Positions 30,801 to 38,604 of a stretch of 64,000 bases of DNA are shown here, one piece after another. The stretch's first letter is position 1, and every line of letters starts with the position of its first letter. Made by a program: the position numbers and the translations under genes. This DNA comes from Hymenolepis diminuta (lineage: Eukaryota > Platyhelminthes > Cestoda > Cyclophyllidea > Hymenolepididae): positions 731,934 to 795,933 of the forward strand of contig CAADRB010000052.1 in assembly GCA_900708905.1 (NCBI GenBank), in the 5' to 3' direction. The notes beneath the pieces were generated by a model that was given only the letters and a program-made list of their open reading frames with translations, was not told the origin of the DNA and searched no databases.

Positions 30801-33104
30801 TCTCGAGTATTACGAGGCCGTCAAAAGTTGCTGGAATTGGAGAATGTGAGACTCCGCGTTCTGGAACTGTCTCCTCGGTGTCTAGGCAGCCTACTGTCAA
30901 GTTTTCACCGAACACGCTTATGATACCAGCCGACCGTAAGTTTGTTGACTCATCTTCTTCACTGGGTGCAAATTTCGACATGTTTGCGGTGCTTATCTCT
31001 AACAGGCTTGAAAATCTCCTCACAAAGATAATGATTTCCTAAATGGCCTTTCCCAAAAGGAGAAGATCAAGAGTTCAATCGGAAAAAATACTTATTTGAC
31101 AAATTTGATGGAATGAGGTAGAAAGGAAGTAAGAAGTAGGAGAAGGTATTGGCATTTGGAAGAGAAGGGGGTGAGTGGAACTCTGGCTGCAATAAAGAGG
31201 GCATAATGAGTTACGTTAAGGTGGTAGACAGATTTCGCGTCCTTTGTTCTTTGATGAGAAACTGGTTAAAAGTCATCAATCAATAATTGGAGTGAGTAGA
31301 CTTATAAACCGTTACATTTATAATAATTTTTTATGAACAATAACTATGCGCCTTGGAGAGGTCGATGAGAAACTTAGGGTCACTGAAAGCATATTATACC
31401 GCAGGAGTCTAGTTTATGTAGTTCCGATCTATCTTCCTAATAGATAGCAATGGACTACAGTTGGCTCGGACTGGGAGAAAGAGATGAGATAGAAGTGCGT
31501 TTACTCCAAGACACTGTACCAACTACACGAAAATTGCCAAATGAACATTAGTTGTTTTCGTGTTATTAGTCCAGCCGGGATTTGACCTCCAAGCATTAAT
31601 AACAGCGAATGCAACGAATAGCTGTTTAGCTGTCAGGAGCAGCGTGCATCCGCATATCGCTTAAGATGATAAATGACTTAGAGACAACCTGTGGGATTTA
31701 CTTATACTGAGACACAACGTTAACACAGTAGCTTTGAGCTTAGTTTTGCCGGCTGCCTATCATGCCCATCTAATAATTTAACCTTCACTTGTTAATACAC
31801 TTTTTTTCTGTTTTTCTCTTTCAGAAGGTCGTGATGGAGTTTACGTGGATTCTCTCATATTCGGCATCGACAGACTAACCACCAAAGTAGGTTCCCAATC
31901 TTCTGAAATCAGTCGAACTTCTTCAATCAAAAAGATGTCCACATCTAGTGGAACGGTACAATTGCGCCGTCCAAAACGCGGTTTCAGTGGATACACATCT
32001 CAGAGTGGAAATAATCTGGGAATTTCTAGTGGGGGCAGTGGTGGAAGTATGAGTTCCAATAACCGGAGTCGGATCTACTCTCATCGAGATAATGATGAGC
32101 TATTCGCTGATCTGACTTACGGTCCTGCTGGATCATCCCGTCACACAATGCTGTGTCAAATGTCAAAAGGATCAATCTGTGATCGATCTTCGGTATCATT
32201 TGAAGCTGGTCATATGTCAATGGTAGAAGAATCCTGTTGCAGTTATGAGAATGATAAAGATCGTAAGCGGCCCAGAACTGCGAGTGACACTGGAACCAAG
32301 TGGAAAACTAGCATTACGGCTCCAATTCGTTTCCTTCCATCTACTACTCAGATTGCAGACGCTGTTTCGAGACCACGGGCTCGATCTCTGACCCACCAGC
32401 TTGCAACGAAACCTCTGAGTCAGCCGATTGGAATGAAGGACCTTGAAAGCATGCCGTCTGGTGAGGTTTATAATGGTGTTGTTCAGTTGGGATCTAGGTC
32501 AAGTAGTACGACATCCACTTCCAAGAATATCCGACGAGCTTTAGAACATGTTCTTGGAAGACCCCGTTCTACAGAAGAGGGGAATGGTCTTATTGCGTGT
32601 GTAACATCTCCAAGCCACCACTATAACAGTAATAATAATAGCAACAACAACAGTAATAGTGGTAATGGTAATGCCAAAAGTAATTCTGGTCAAAACAAAG
32701 GCCGCCTTCATGATTCAGATATCTATGTGGAGCTGGATTTCCCTCCACCGAATCAATCCACTCAAACGATAGGGAATGAATTGTCTTCAGAGATGCGAAA
32801 TGCCCTAAGGGGTTCTCTCCTTGTAACCCCATCTGATTCCCTCTCTTCGAACTCCTCTTGTTTGTCCTTTTATGGAGGTGGTGGAAGTGTGAATAGTGGT
32901 CGACAATCTCTGCCGACCGCTCGAAACGTGAACGGTAGTGGTGGTATGAGCTTTACAGAACACTATGGATTTGTCTTTGGTCAAGGAGCCCCGATGTCAA
33001 CAGGTCGGACGCCATTTCTAATCAAACCAACCGGTGCAAATGTGGCAACTGCGTCACCAAATACGGCGGCCTGTGATATTTCCCCTCCAACTTCTGCACA
33101 TTGA
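9396..33104 (+). CDS. DOK7-like docking protein (PH + PTB adaptor), whole spliced gene
   Basis: Join 9396-9863, 10257-10566, 15365-15516, 20408-20553, 27316-27396, 28806-29282, 30433-30563, 30642-30935, 31825-33104: 3339 bases, 1112 codons plus stop. Every junction is GT-AG and every phase matches. Residues 1-110 and 215-250 form a PH domain interrupted by about 100 Ser/Pro/Gln-rich residues. Residues 260-380 form an IRS/DOK-type PTB domain. The rest is a disordered tail with a proline run, poly-Asn and tyrosine motifs (YEND at about 827, IYVEL at about 987). In known families such proteins bind membrane lipid and phosphotyrosine receptor motifs; DOK7 activates the kinase MuSK at the neuromuscular junction. 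The PH-PTB order, the spacing and the long tail favour DOK7 over IRS or FRS2. The PH domain lacks its first strand, so an upstream exon joining in phase 0 at 9393 is likely. It is about twice the length of vertebrate DOK7. Confidence 0.8.
9864..10256 (+). other. Intron 1 of the docking-protein gene
   Basis: 393 bases between GTGAGT and CTCTTTTCAG. It contains no repeat or frame that I can recognise. Confidence 0.7.
10257..10566 (+). CDS. Exon 2: Ser/Pro linker and C-terminal PH helix
   Basis: Acceptor CTTTTCAG, donor ATTG|GTAAGT, phase 0 in and phase 1 out; residues 157-259. The first 58 residues are a Ser/Pro/Asn-rich linker with SP repeats (SPNSPNSVNPNSPRSPVS). They are followed by LGLYFQDGSSTLMSFATPD, the last PH strands, and IMEAWLQVLTAVVA, the C-terminal PH helix with its near-invariant Trp (about residue 239). 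This proves that the PH domain is completed after an intron and a long insertion. Confidence 0.8.
12390..12800 (-). repeat. Repeat family C copy with decayed C2H2 zinc finger
   Basis: On the minus strand, 12541-12458 translates as FQCSIFSCFRSFKR, a stop, then EWLKRHISGCHSQR: C-x4-C-x12-H-x4-H of a C2H2 finger with a stop inside. It is collinear with the plus-strand copies at 38170-38600 and 60520-61030, sharing CACATATCAG, CAACGTTGAT and TTTTCAAAAAG downstream and TTCCTACCTCTAAAAGT upstream. Confidence 0.6.
13055..13075. repeat. CA dinucleotide microsatellite
   Basis: About ten CA units inside intron 2, preceded by further interrupted CA at 13042-13054. Confidence 0.9.
15365..15516 (+). CDS. 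Exon 3: first half of PTB domain
   Basis: Acceptor TTTTACTTTTAG, donor CCGC|GTAAGT; 2 bases complete a split Glu codon, then 50 codons, phase 0 out; residues 260-310. The translation contains YASTVTCRFKPKEFNSGPFP, then KIKGECLFCLSKLDVLLITQ and ends DLSIR. This is the pattern of PTB strands 1-3 (alternating hydrophobics, a Gly-containing turn, then a strand ending in LLIT) as in DOK7. It is too short to stand out as an open frame and was found by requiring a phase-1-in, phase-0-out exon between exons 2 and 4. Confidence 0.75.
16000..16100 (-). repeat. tRNA-derived SINE-like copy
   Basis: Read on the minus strand, CACGAGTTTGATGCC resembles a tRNA B box and is followed by ATCGGTGCAGAC and GGGATGGCCAACAGT. 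The last two segments match the tail of the plus-strand copy at 63794-63900 (CATCAATGCACATCC, GTGGATGGCCTGTAGT). The A box is poorly preserved. Confidence 0.4.
16730..17165. promoter_or_regulatory. CpG/purine-rich patch inside intron 3
   Basis: Base composition changes sharply from AT-rich flanks to GAGAGAGCGAAGCGAAATAC, GGAGCGGGAGGAGGGTAGAG, GTGTGTGCGCATAGTCAC and GGAGGGCGCGTTTATTTATC. Open frames lie on both strands (16797-17057 and 16779-16982) but neither looks like a protein. It could be an internal promoter or enhancer, similar in character to the patches at 3830-4135 and 23650-24060. Function is inferred from composition only. Confidence 0.3.
19739..19918 (+). other. Unexplained open frame with a good donor
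   Basis: The frame encodes short charged and aromatic segments such as GFGRRTFFDGPNLKLRRYMG and NWRVEVDHQFSG, and ends at TTTTCTG|GTGAGT, a consensus donor. Its phase (1 out) does not fit between exons 3 and 4 of the docking-protein gene, so it is not part of that transcript as built. It may be an alternative exon, a fragment of a mobile element or chance. Confidence 0.2.
20020..20330. repeat. Repeat family E, copy 1
   Basis: It begins with ACTATTTTAGAAGCTAGACT, matching GCTATTTTAGAAGCCAGATC in the copy at 22555, and ends with TGTACTTTGTTCGCTCATGAG, matching TCCTTTGTTCTTTGATGAG at 31240. A purine-rich middle (GAAAGAGGGAAAGGAGAAAG) is shared in character. Confidence 0.5.
20408..20553 (+). CDS. 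Exon 4: PTB domain core
   Basis: Acceptor TTTGTTATAG, donor TCAC|GTAAGT; phase 0 in, phase 2 out; residues 311-358. It contains FPYVRNCASRDDG, then RLCFDVGRAAPTGECELILQ, then PNAKEAKAAHTRCI. This is the hallmark WPYxxLRRFG ... FxFEAGRRCxxGEGxFxF block of IRS/DOK PTB domains. Of the two Arg pairs that bind phosphotyrosine in the family, the first Arg of each is present (VRN, GRA) and the second is replaced by Asn or Ala. Ligand binding may therefore be altered. Confidence 0.8.
22520..22900. repeat. Repeat family E, copy 2
   Basis: It shares AAAGCTATTTTAGAAGCCAG with copy 1 at 20024, a purine-rich middle (AAAATGAAGGAAAAAGTG) and a TATGTCCTTCGTTCTTCGAAC block matching the ends of the other copies. 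Both frames on the minus strand are Ser/Thr-rich and not recognisable as protein. Confidence 0.5.
23650..24060. promoter_or_regulatory. CpG-rich patch inside intron 4
   Basis: Dense CG and CA repeats (GATTTGCGCGCGTGGTTGAC, CAAACAAGCGTGCGTGTGTG, AAAAAGCGCTGGTCG) in otherwise AT-rich DNA, followed by a GGGA microsatellite. Two overlapping minus-strand frames (23659-23942) are a by-product of the composition. Possible regulatory element; inferred. Confidence 0.3.
24023..24043. repeat. GGGA tetranucleotide microsatellite
   Basis: Five tandem GGGA units in intron 4 at the edge of the CpG-rich patch. Confidence 0.85.
24258..24770 (-). CDS. Antisense open frame of 170 codons, hypothetical
   Basis: The longest open frame outside the docking-protein exons, running opposite to the host gene within intron 4. 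ATG at 24770 starts MEKSPLHFVLIVTANIVV. A second ATG at 24692 starts MGCLGSGSDSQGIEETLLRH, which fits an N-myristoylation and palmitoylation signal (Gly2, Cys3, Ser6) and recalls the N-termini of G-protein alpha subunits, but no P-loop or other G-protein motif follows. A hydrophobic segment (FFRFVLSFIILLFIRVI) comes next, then a Ser/Thr/Phe-rich tail. I do not recognise a family. By a rough estimate a frame this long is uncommon by chance in DNA this AT-rich, so it is listed at low confidence. Confidence 0.2.
   Translation of the reverse strand: MEKSPLHFVLIVTANIVVHRKRNFNKMGCLGSGSDSQGIEETLLRHHQVDYFFLLNWNFFRFVLSFIILLFIRVIRVTGFHGISQSSSFCGSHLVDKRVYQLADTHRICGDPSASAFTSSIHLQRVDDTHNFSFTDTFQLWLIFSNVRNRFKTTFLSSSSICGQVRPNPN
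25220..25440 (-). repeat. Repeat family A, minus-strand copy
   Basis: On the minus strand it reads GTCAGAATATCAAAGGAAC, CTTCATTTGATTTTTGGATT and CAAATTTTCATGAATTGTTA, in the order of the family. Confidence 0.5.
27316..27396 (+). CDS. Exon 5: C-terminal PTB helix
   Basis: Acceptor TTCAATTTTTAG, donor TTTTGG|GTAGGC; phase 2 in, phase 2 out; residues 359-385. It reads LMRQCTTWLKLGRDGPSSRR and then KTLPNFG. The segment following the previous exon (AHTRCI-T-LMRQCTTWLKL) forms the amphipathic helix that caps PTB domains. This 81-base exon is invisible as an open frame (the adjacent frame has a stop) and was placed by phase: exon 4 leaves two bases, exon 6 needs two. Confidence 0.7.
27397..28805 (+). 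other. Intron 5 of the docking-protein gene
   Basis: 1409 bases. It contains a C-run at 27907-27919 and short AT-rich frames; no repeat copy or exon was recognised. Confidence 0.65.
27907..27919. repeat. Poly-C run
   Basis: Thirteen consecutive C in intron 5. Confidence 0.85.
28806..29282 (+). CDS. Exon 6: Ala/Pro-rich linker of the docking protein
   Basis: Acceptor TAAAATTTCAG, donor TATCA|GTAAGT; phase 2 in and out; residues 386-544. The stretch after the PTB domain is Ala/Pro/Ser-rich (GTASAPVSASAAPGTAAVAT) and contains a proline run FPPPPAPPLIPPLPD, a likely SH3 or EVH1/WW ligand. It ends in an acidic stretch (EVVVLEEEMAASGQSES). The open frame seems to start at GTG 28822, but the in-frame codons before it and the phase show that it is an internal exon. 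Confidence 0.8.
29310..29620. repeat. Repeat family E, copy 3
   Basis: Purine-rich GAAATGAGGGTTAAGAGAAA and the surrounding order resemble the copies in introns 4 and 8. Identity is low. Confidence 0.35.
29880..30180 (-). repeat. Repeat family B, copy 1, with conserved frame
   Basis: On the minus strand a frame reads RLTVGLCFHRAMTSEELAEN then IPLGNPAAKDGNLVALGWES without a stop. The copies at 39890-40160 and 49640-49940 encode related residues (SRAKTSKDLAQQIPLGNPLV; TALTNEELAQRI). It is probably a remnant of a mobile-element reading frame. Confidence 0.5.
30433..30563 (+). CDS. Exon 7 of the docking protein
   Basis: Acceptor CGTTCGTCAG, donor GTTG|GTAAGC; phase 2 in, phase 1 out; residues 545-588. 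Acidic Ser/Thr/Pro-rich sequence (DESLDTEDSPPTPTRNSNTD) followed by ADPVNHYLQLNV. Probably disordered; it contains SP/TP sites. Confidence 0.75.
30642..30935 (+). CDS. Exon 8 of the docking protein
   Basis: Acceptor TTCTCCTTTCAG, donor GACC|GTAAGT; phase 1 in and out; residues 589-686. It follows a 78-base intron. After a Gly/Lys-rich stretch (GSGKGGKGGDDR) a helical segment EETIHHVLAYLSSITRP stands out within otherwise disordered sequence. A second frame over the same bases (30648-30923) is a shadow. Confidence 0.75.
30936..31824 (+). other. Intron 8 of the docking-protein gene
   Basis: 889 bases with a family E copy (31040-31320). A minus-strand GGTCAAATCCCGGCTGG near 31562-31578 resembles a tRNA B box, but no complete tRNA fold is seen. 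Confidence 0.65.
31040..31320. repeat. Repeat family E, copy 4
   Basis: Purine-rich GTAGAAAGGAAGTAAGAAGT followed by CGCGTCCTTTGTTCTTTGAT, aligned with the end of copy 1 (CCCTGTACTTTGTTCGCTCAT). Confidence 0.45.
31825..33104 (+). CDS. Exon 9: long C-terminal tail of the docking protein
   Basis: Acceptor TTCTCTTTCAG, phase 1 in, stop TGA 33102-33104; residues 687-1112. Ser/Gly/Asn-rich and probably disordered. It has candidate phosphotyrosine sites: YVDS (693), TYGPA (785), SYENDK (827, a YxN motif of the GRB2 SH2 type), VYNG (902), DIYVELDF (987). A basic cluster DRKRPR follows YEND, RPRARSLT resembles a 14-3-3 site, and NIRRALEHVLGRP may be a short helix. A poly-Asn/Ser run (about 954-969) is encoded by AAT/AAC/AGC repeats. 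This is the longest open frame in the window. GTG 31845 is only the first codon of a naive frame scan; the exon is open back to the acceptor. Confidence 0.85.
32626..32680 (+). repeat. In-frame AAT/AAC trinucleotide repeat encoding Asn/Ser
   Basis: Interrupted AAT, AAC and AGT/AGC units inside exon 9 code for an Asn/Ser run. This is a slippage-prone coding microsatellite likely to vary in length between individuals. Confidence 0.7.
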
Positions 33105-33248
33105 CCTCCTGACCCCTCCCCCTCTATCTTCCCCTTCTGTGATAGTTATCGGTCGGTTGTACATAGGGATACAAACCCACACATGCCTAAAAACACAAAC
33201 ACACCGAATTCTTTGAATGCGTGACTGTACATAAAGTATCATACAAAA

Positions 33249-33254
33249 AATAAA
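33249..33254 (+). terminator. Polyadenylation signal of the docking-protein gene
   Basis: AATAAA about 145 bases past the stop codon. A second AATAAA at 33511-33516 would give a longer 3' UTR containing the TC microsatellite. Which is used is unknown. Confidence 0.5.
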
Positions 33255-33409
33255 TATATATCATCGAGATTCCGGAGAGGAGCCTGAAGGTTTTTTTACC
33301 TCGATTGCCTCTCAACTCGTCAATTTCTCCATGTGAGATGGTCTTCGTTTGCTTTCTGCTTTCCCTCTCCCCGGTACCAGTATGACGTCTGTGATGATGT
33401 GTTTTAATT

Positions 33410-33441
33410 CTCTCTCTCTGTCTCTCTCTCTCTCTCTCTCT
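33410..33441. repeat. TC dinucleotide microsatellite
   Basis: About sixteen TC units with one G interruption, in or just past the 3' UTR. Confidence 0.9.
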
Positions 33442-33504
33442 AATGTATTAAATTTTAACTTTGTATATACTGTGTGTTCATTCTTATAATTTATTAAAAT
33501 CGAA

Positions 33505-33580
33505 TGGGAAAATAAACAGCGGTTAGTATGACTGTCTTACAAGCAGTCGATCTGGGTTGAGCTTCAGTGACGCATTGGTA
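33505..33580 (+). repeat. tRNA-Val-like relic or SINE head
   Basis: AGCGGTTAGTATG resembles a tRNA A box; GACTGTCTTACAAGCAGTC forms an anticodon arm with a 7-base loop and TAC anticodon; CTGGGTTGAGCTTCAG resembles the T arm but lacks one loop base. No acceptor stem pairs the two ends. It is therefore a pseudogene or tRNA-derived SINE head, not a working tRNA. Confidence 0.5.
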
Positions 33581-33584
33581 ACAG

Positions 33585-34250
33585 TGACCGAATATGAGTC
33601 TCTCATCAGGAAGGCTCCATGATGACACTCTATTCAAAATGTGGATTAGAAAACAGTATCATAAATAGGCTCGAGAATTATACAAAAAAATGAGTATGGG
33701 GTTAAGTTAAGTAACTTGAGCATTTAAAGAGGATTTGATCAAATTTTCATAAAATGGTAATGAAGAAATCATGATTGTTTTAATATCTTTTGTTTCAAAT
33801 TCATCTGCCATATCAGCCGAGATATTGGCTTCGATTAACATACAACATTAAAGAGGAAGTCCCTGTGAGCCCTAAAGTAGCATTCCCCTGATAAAGCTGT
33901 TAATTTTATAATAAATAAACATAAAAGAAGGGTCAGGTGGAAGGTGAGTATAGAAAGCGGAACATTACTTCTTTAGAACTTTGAATTCATCCAATTATTA
34001 ACTGTTTATTAAATTGTCCATTGAATGACGTCCTTGTGTTTCAAAATTCAGAATTTACAGATTCCTGAGTGTGTTTATGTCCGCAACGGTCAATGGGTAT
34101 TGGCAAAGACGTCGGCAAATTAATTTTTTATAACAGCCAAAAGCAACTGATGATGGAGTCTTCCATAATTACATGATAGAGTAAAATAACTCTTACCAGT
34201 TTCATCGGTGGGAAAGCATCATACCATGGGAACAGCAAACAATAATAATA
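33585..34250. other. Intergenic, nothing recognised
   Basis: AT-rich sequence between the tRNA-like relic and the next family A copy. No coding or repeat feature that I can support. Confidence 0.5.
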
Positions 34251-34254
34251 TGAA

Positions 34255-34540
34255 GACAATGACATTAGGACATCAGAAATCATACCTTATTTGAACTTGA
34301 GGGGAAGTGGTCACTTGTGAGATATCCCAATATTCAAGATTTGAGTCCCGAATTCACAGACGAGATTATGCCCACATTGATTAGAGTGTCCTGACCAGTT
34401 AATTTAATACCGTGGTTGGTTATGTCACCGCGATTTAATAGCATCTTATTACAACCAGGAGCAAATAGATGAGTTTAGTAATGATATATTTAACATAACG
34501 CAACTCCCTAGAGTCCATCATAACTCACTAGCAAAGAAGT
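34255..34540 (+). repeat. Repeat family A, copy
   Basis: GACATCAGAAATCATACC, GATTTGAGTCCCGAATTC and CGTGGTTGGTTATGTCACCG align in order with the copy at 7440-7730. Confidence 0.55.
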
Positions 34541-36535
34541 AATTTCGGACGGCCATGGTTGAGGACTGCAGAAATCATAAAAGAACATTCTCGAATTAAG
34601 CAAAAAACGGTCACTCGTAATTGATTTGGCAAATAAATGGCTACTTAAACATATAAGTAGGCAGATTATATTATGGGATGCTGAGAGGCTTCGTTCAGTT
34701 AGTGCTAGAGAGAAATAGGTTTAAATAATTATTAATACAATTAATAATGAATCACAATAAATATCGGCCCGATAATAAGCCAGTTAGTAAAATGGGGAAA
34801 TAGATAAGAAGGCAAAAATTCAAAATATCAAACACCGTTTCCTCTTAAGTTGAGTTAAATCGATAATACTAATTCTTTGTCTTGCCTCTAGGATTTGAAT
34901 AAAAACCTTTCTAGAGAGGCTAAGTGGTTATGATTTCTCCATGAAGCAGAACTACTTACTAATTTTAACTTTACTCTCCAGTCTCTTACAGTAATCGTCT
35001 TTGTCACCTCTTTCTTCCACAAATGGCATTGTTTTAAAATGGCTTTCCGGAGCTGGGTATCGTAAATTATTAATTGCAACATCGTTTCGATTATTAAGAA
35101 CAAATAAAGAAATATAGTACTTCCATTATGCAAAAATTGATGACCTACTGAATTCAGAATTCTGTTGAAGTAGAGCTCAATGCTTCCAAAATTCAATTAA
35201 GATTTTTGATCTCTCGATTTGAATACATATTTCTTCTTGACCTCCTCTTCTGTTTTGGACTTATCGGACTTATTCGCTATTCCTCTTATTTAAATGTTTT
35301 TAACTGCCATGAGCACTATAATTTTTTAGCCTGACTAGTAAGAAAAATTATTTACTTTTCATCTTTCACTGTCAAATTGAATTACAATTGTCGTTTGTTA
35401 AAAGAGATTCCAGTTCCTACGTCACTATTAACATGCAACACCTTTTCTTCCCACGTTAAGAAGTTGTTGACAGAGGTAAATGAGTTCATGACTTCTGATT
35501 GACGTCTTAATGGCAATTTATAATAGGACGATTACCTTCCTCGGCTTCCTGTGGGAAAAATTTTATCCCAATTCCAAATTGGATAATTCTCCCTTCAGCA
35601 TTTCGCTTTATTAGTTAAATTAATCTAAGACAACATGAAATTACAGTAAATAGATTAATGAATTATCTCTCTAATTAGATTATTAAATATTTAATTTCGA
35701 CTGGATAAGAACTGTCCGAATGATAGTTTTCCCATTATTTAAATGGCCGATGTCGAAACGCAGGAAAGAAAACCGACTTTTATTTTTAAAAAAAAACTCA
35801 AAGAATGATATAGCAGAGGAGATAAATGATACTGACGTAGGGTTTGACATTTCGTTTAATGAAAATTCTATTTGATTTGGACACCCTTTGATTAAAACAC
35901 AAACAATTCAGATATCCTGTTCTACTGAGGTATCTACACCATTAACCATCCTTGGCACGCATTAACCAGGAGTGAGTAATAACACAGGCTAGGAAAGAGG
36001 GGGTTACTTACTAGTTTAAATAAAAGTTTTTAAAAAAGGTTAGAATTTTGATATAAAAACAGCCCAATTGCAATTTAGCCAGCTGTTTGCTTATTTGGAT
36101 ATCCACCTACAGATTAAGAATGTAAAAAAGTTTACGCAGTTTAAACTTAAACAAAGTTCGAGTCATTGGTTTGGGAGTTATATTTAAGTTGGGCTTAGTC
36201 TGGTATCATGTTCTCCTGAACGAGCAGTCAGCAAAAATATCAAAACCAAATGAGGAAAAATACCATTTCAAATTGGAATTGTTTATAGTAGAAATTGTTA
36301 CTATCAATACCTATGGCAAAATAGAGGGAAACCAGCAAGTTTTAATAATAGGGAGGCATCGGATTAAGGAGAAGAGCAAAATAATCTGACAGGAGATAAA
36401 AAGGGACCGGATATGAGTACATCTTGGTGAAAAAATCATATTGTATTGGAATTCAGTTTCTCAATACGTGAGCGCTACTAACGGATCAGAAGAATATCGA
36501 CGTTATAAATATTGATTAGTGGTTAAATATTTTGA
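34541..36535. other. Intergenic, one unexplained minus-strand frame
   Basis: AT-rich. A 102-codon minus-strand frame (34888-35196; contains LRKAILKQCHLWKKEVTKTI) has no splice context or recognisable motif. Nothing else is supported. Confidence 0.4.
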
Positions 36536-36539
36536 ATTC

Positions 36540-36760
36540 TAGATGTTTCAAAATGGTCATAATTCTCTGTGTCATGCCCTAACGTTCCAAGCTGAATTTC
36601 ATGATTTGATCCCAGAGTTTCCATATGAGTTGGGATCCGCGATATTCACAGCTTATTGACTATTTGCTTTGTTTGAGTAGTCCATCATTTCACTTTAATT
36701 TATTTGTACTCCATTAGGGTGAATACGACTGGCAAAATTTATTCGCTTTTAATACCGTAA
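36540..36760 (+). repeat. Repeat family A, diverged copy
   Basis: CCTAACGTTCCAAGCTGAAT, TTCATGATTTGATCCCAGAG and GTTTGAGTAGTCCATC follow the family order. Identity is low. Confidence 0.35.
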
Positions 36761-37079
36761 AGACCATATATGCTGATGCATATCCTCAAGGAGTAATAAA
36801 GTTCAACCAATGTGTCAAACAGATCGGTTTTTTACTTATAAATAAGGTAAATCTAACACATTTGAGTGAATTGCTTGTTCCATCTGCCTTTCCTTTACAG
36901 GTGAATCTTTATAACCTTAATTTATCAGCTTACAAGATTGGCAATAATTGTTTTTACGCTCTTTGCCTCCGATTATTTCGTATTATTTTGTCATTAATTT
37001 TAACCGTACTTTTTTATTTCTCAATTCTCCATATTTATCAAAGGCTACATGGATTGTTCATCCCCGTCCCAGGATGGCA

Positions 37080-37450
37080 AAATTTACTATAAAGTTTTTA
37101 TAATACTCATTTACCCAGGAAGAAGAAGGAGGAAGACATAGATTAAACAATGTTTCCTCTATTAAGAAAATTAATTTACTTATACGGGCTCTGGTATTTG
37201 ATTACTGATTGGTTGTTCGTTTAACCAATAATAGCAACGATGATTTATTCACTGGTAGAATAACATATCCAGGTGCAAACTTCAAAATTGAATATTCAAA
37301 AGTCCTGTAAATAAGAGTTAAAGCTAGAGGGTTTCTTCCGATTAAGATCTCTCTAACAGTGAGAAATTCAAGTGGACTTTTGTGAGCTAAACCCTTTGTC
37401 TGAGGAAAAGACAAGTAACATGGCCGATTTCCTACATATTTATGCATATT
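37080..37450 (-). repeat. Repeat family D, copy 1
   Basis: It shares CAGGAAGAAGAAGGAGGAAG with the copy at 45303, GATTGGTTGTTCGTTTAACC (compare GATTGGTTGCCTTATTAGCC) and AACATATCCAGGTGCAAAC (compare TTACATATCCAGGTATGGGC). The minus-strand frame (YRTFEYSILKFAPGYVILPV) is conserved in outline in copy 2. Confidence 0.5.
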
Positions 37451-37454
37451 TATC

Positions 37455-38165
37455 AGTGAAATTGTGCTGAGATCGAGGATTAGCCAAACGCGATTTCACT
37501 TTAGCAACCTTTGGAAAAAGTTTTTCATATGATTAATGATCTGCACTCCTGGTTTATGCTTTTGCAAATAGCCTTTATACAAATAGCCTTTTGCACTTGG
37601 AAAAACAGTCTAGTGAATGTACGGACTGGAGCAACCCGCCAAAATCGAGAAGAAATATGTTCAAATTTATTTCCCTTTTATTCGTCAATTCTGATCATTT
37701 GAAGAGGGTTTCCAACAGCATTTACTAGGTATCTGCACTGTGGAAATAAAACTTGCCCAATTTCCGATAACAGTTTTCTTTTGGCATCTAATAAGTTAGA
37801 ACTGGATCGAGAATTCAGATCTCTATTTACGAAGATCAGAGCAATTATTCCTTACTTGTCTCGAAAACTAATCTCCAACAGAAATGGACTCCTTTAGCAT
37901 TTTGAGTTCTGAAATTTGGGAGTCTAACAAGACTGATAATAGAAATTGGGAGAGATACTTCACTTTACTCATCGTACTTAATTTTAAGTGATCAATCTTA
38001 AAACGTACTTTTGGGAGCAAGAATGATTGGAGCTTCTGTATGACAATGATATAAACCTGCTAATTTATATTTTTTGATTAATTTTAACGGATTTGTACAT
38101 AATAGTTAAGTTATAACGTTTCTTTTTAGCAAACTTTGACTTTGAGAACTAGAAGTCGTAAAGTT
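37455..38165. other. Intergenic, nothing recognised
   Basis: AT-rich sequence with short frames only (for example 37511-37702). Confidence 0.5.
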
Positions 38166-38169
38166 TTAA

Positions 38170-38600
38170 GTTACTATGAAAAGTCTTCATGGTTCTCCTG
38201 CGCCAATGCTTCTTTTGAGTCATCAGATTCCAAGGAGAAGTAAAAGTAAGGCCATGGCATAGCCATAACGAAGGTAGATTGATCAGAATGCCAAGAGAGT
38301 CTTTGGTTTGTCAGGGTCATTATGTCTAACACAGTAAATAACATCAATTCTTGTCTCTACTAGTGCAAATCCTCACATCAATGGAAGTCGAAGGAAAATG
38401 GTGAAGTACGGAGCTGCTAACTGTAGGCGAATGTTTGCGGATATGAAGGCGATGCAATGATTAACACAGATTTCCAGCGTCCAATTTCTAACTGTTTCAA
38501 GTTCTATAAGAGACATGGGTGGTTAAAGAGCCACATATCAGAATTTCATCCTTAATATTAGCATCAAATTCACTGCGAGTTTTTTCAAAAGTTCATTTGA
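38170..38600 (+). repeat. Repeat family C copy with decayed C2H2 fingers
   Basis: At 38472-38551 the frame gives NCFKFYKRHGWLKSHISEFH, the second half of a C2H2 finger with x12 and x4 spacing; the first Cys is changed to Arg. About 65 bases upstream VKYGAANCRRMFADMKAMQ resembles a second finger with its first Cys changed to Tyr. Aligned with the copies at 12390-12800 (minus) and 60520-61030. Confidence 0.6.
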
Positions 38601-38604
38601 AAAA

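Noticed and set aside
30648..30923. Alternative plus-strand frame across exon 8
   Set aside because: Wrong phase for exons 7 and 9; the frame used joins both.
33505..33580. Functional tRNA-Val gene
   Set aside because: The ends cannot form an acceptor stem and the T loop is one base short.
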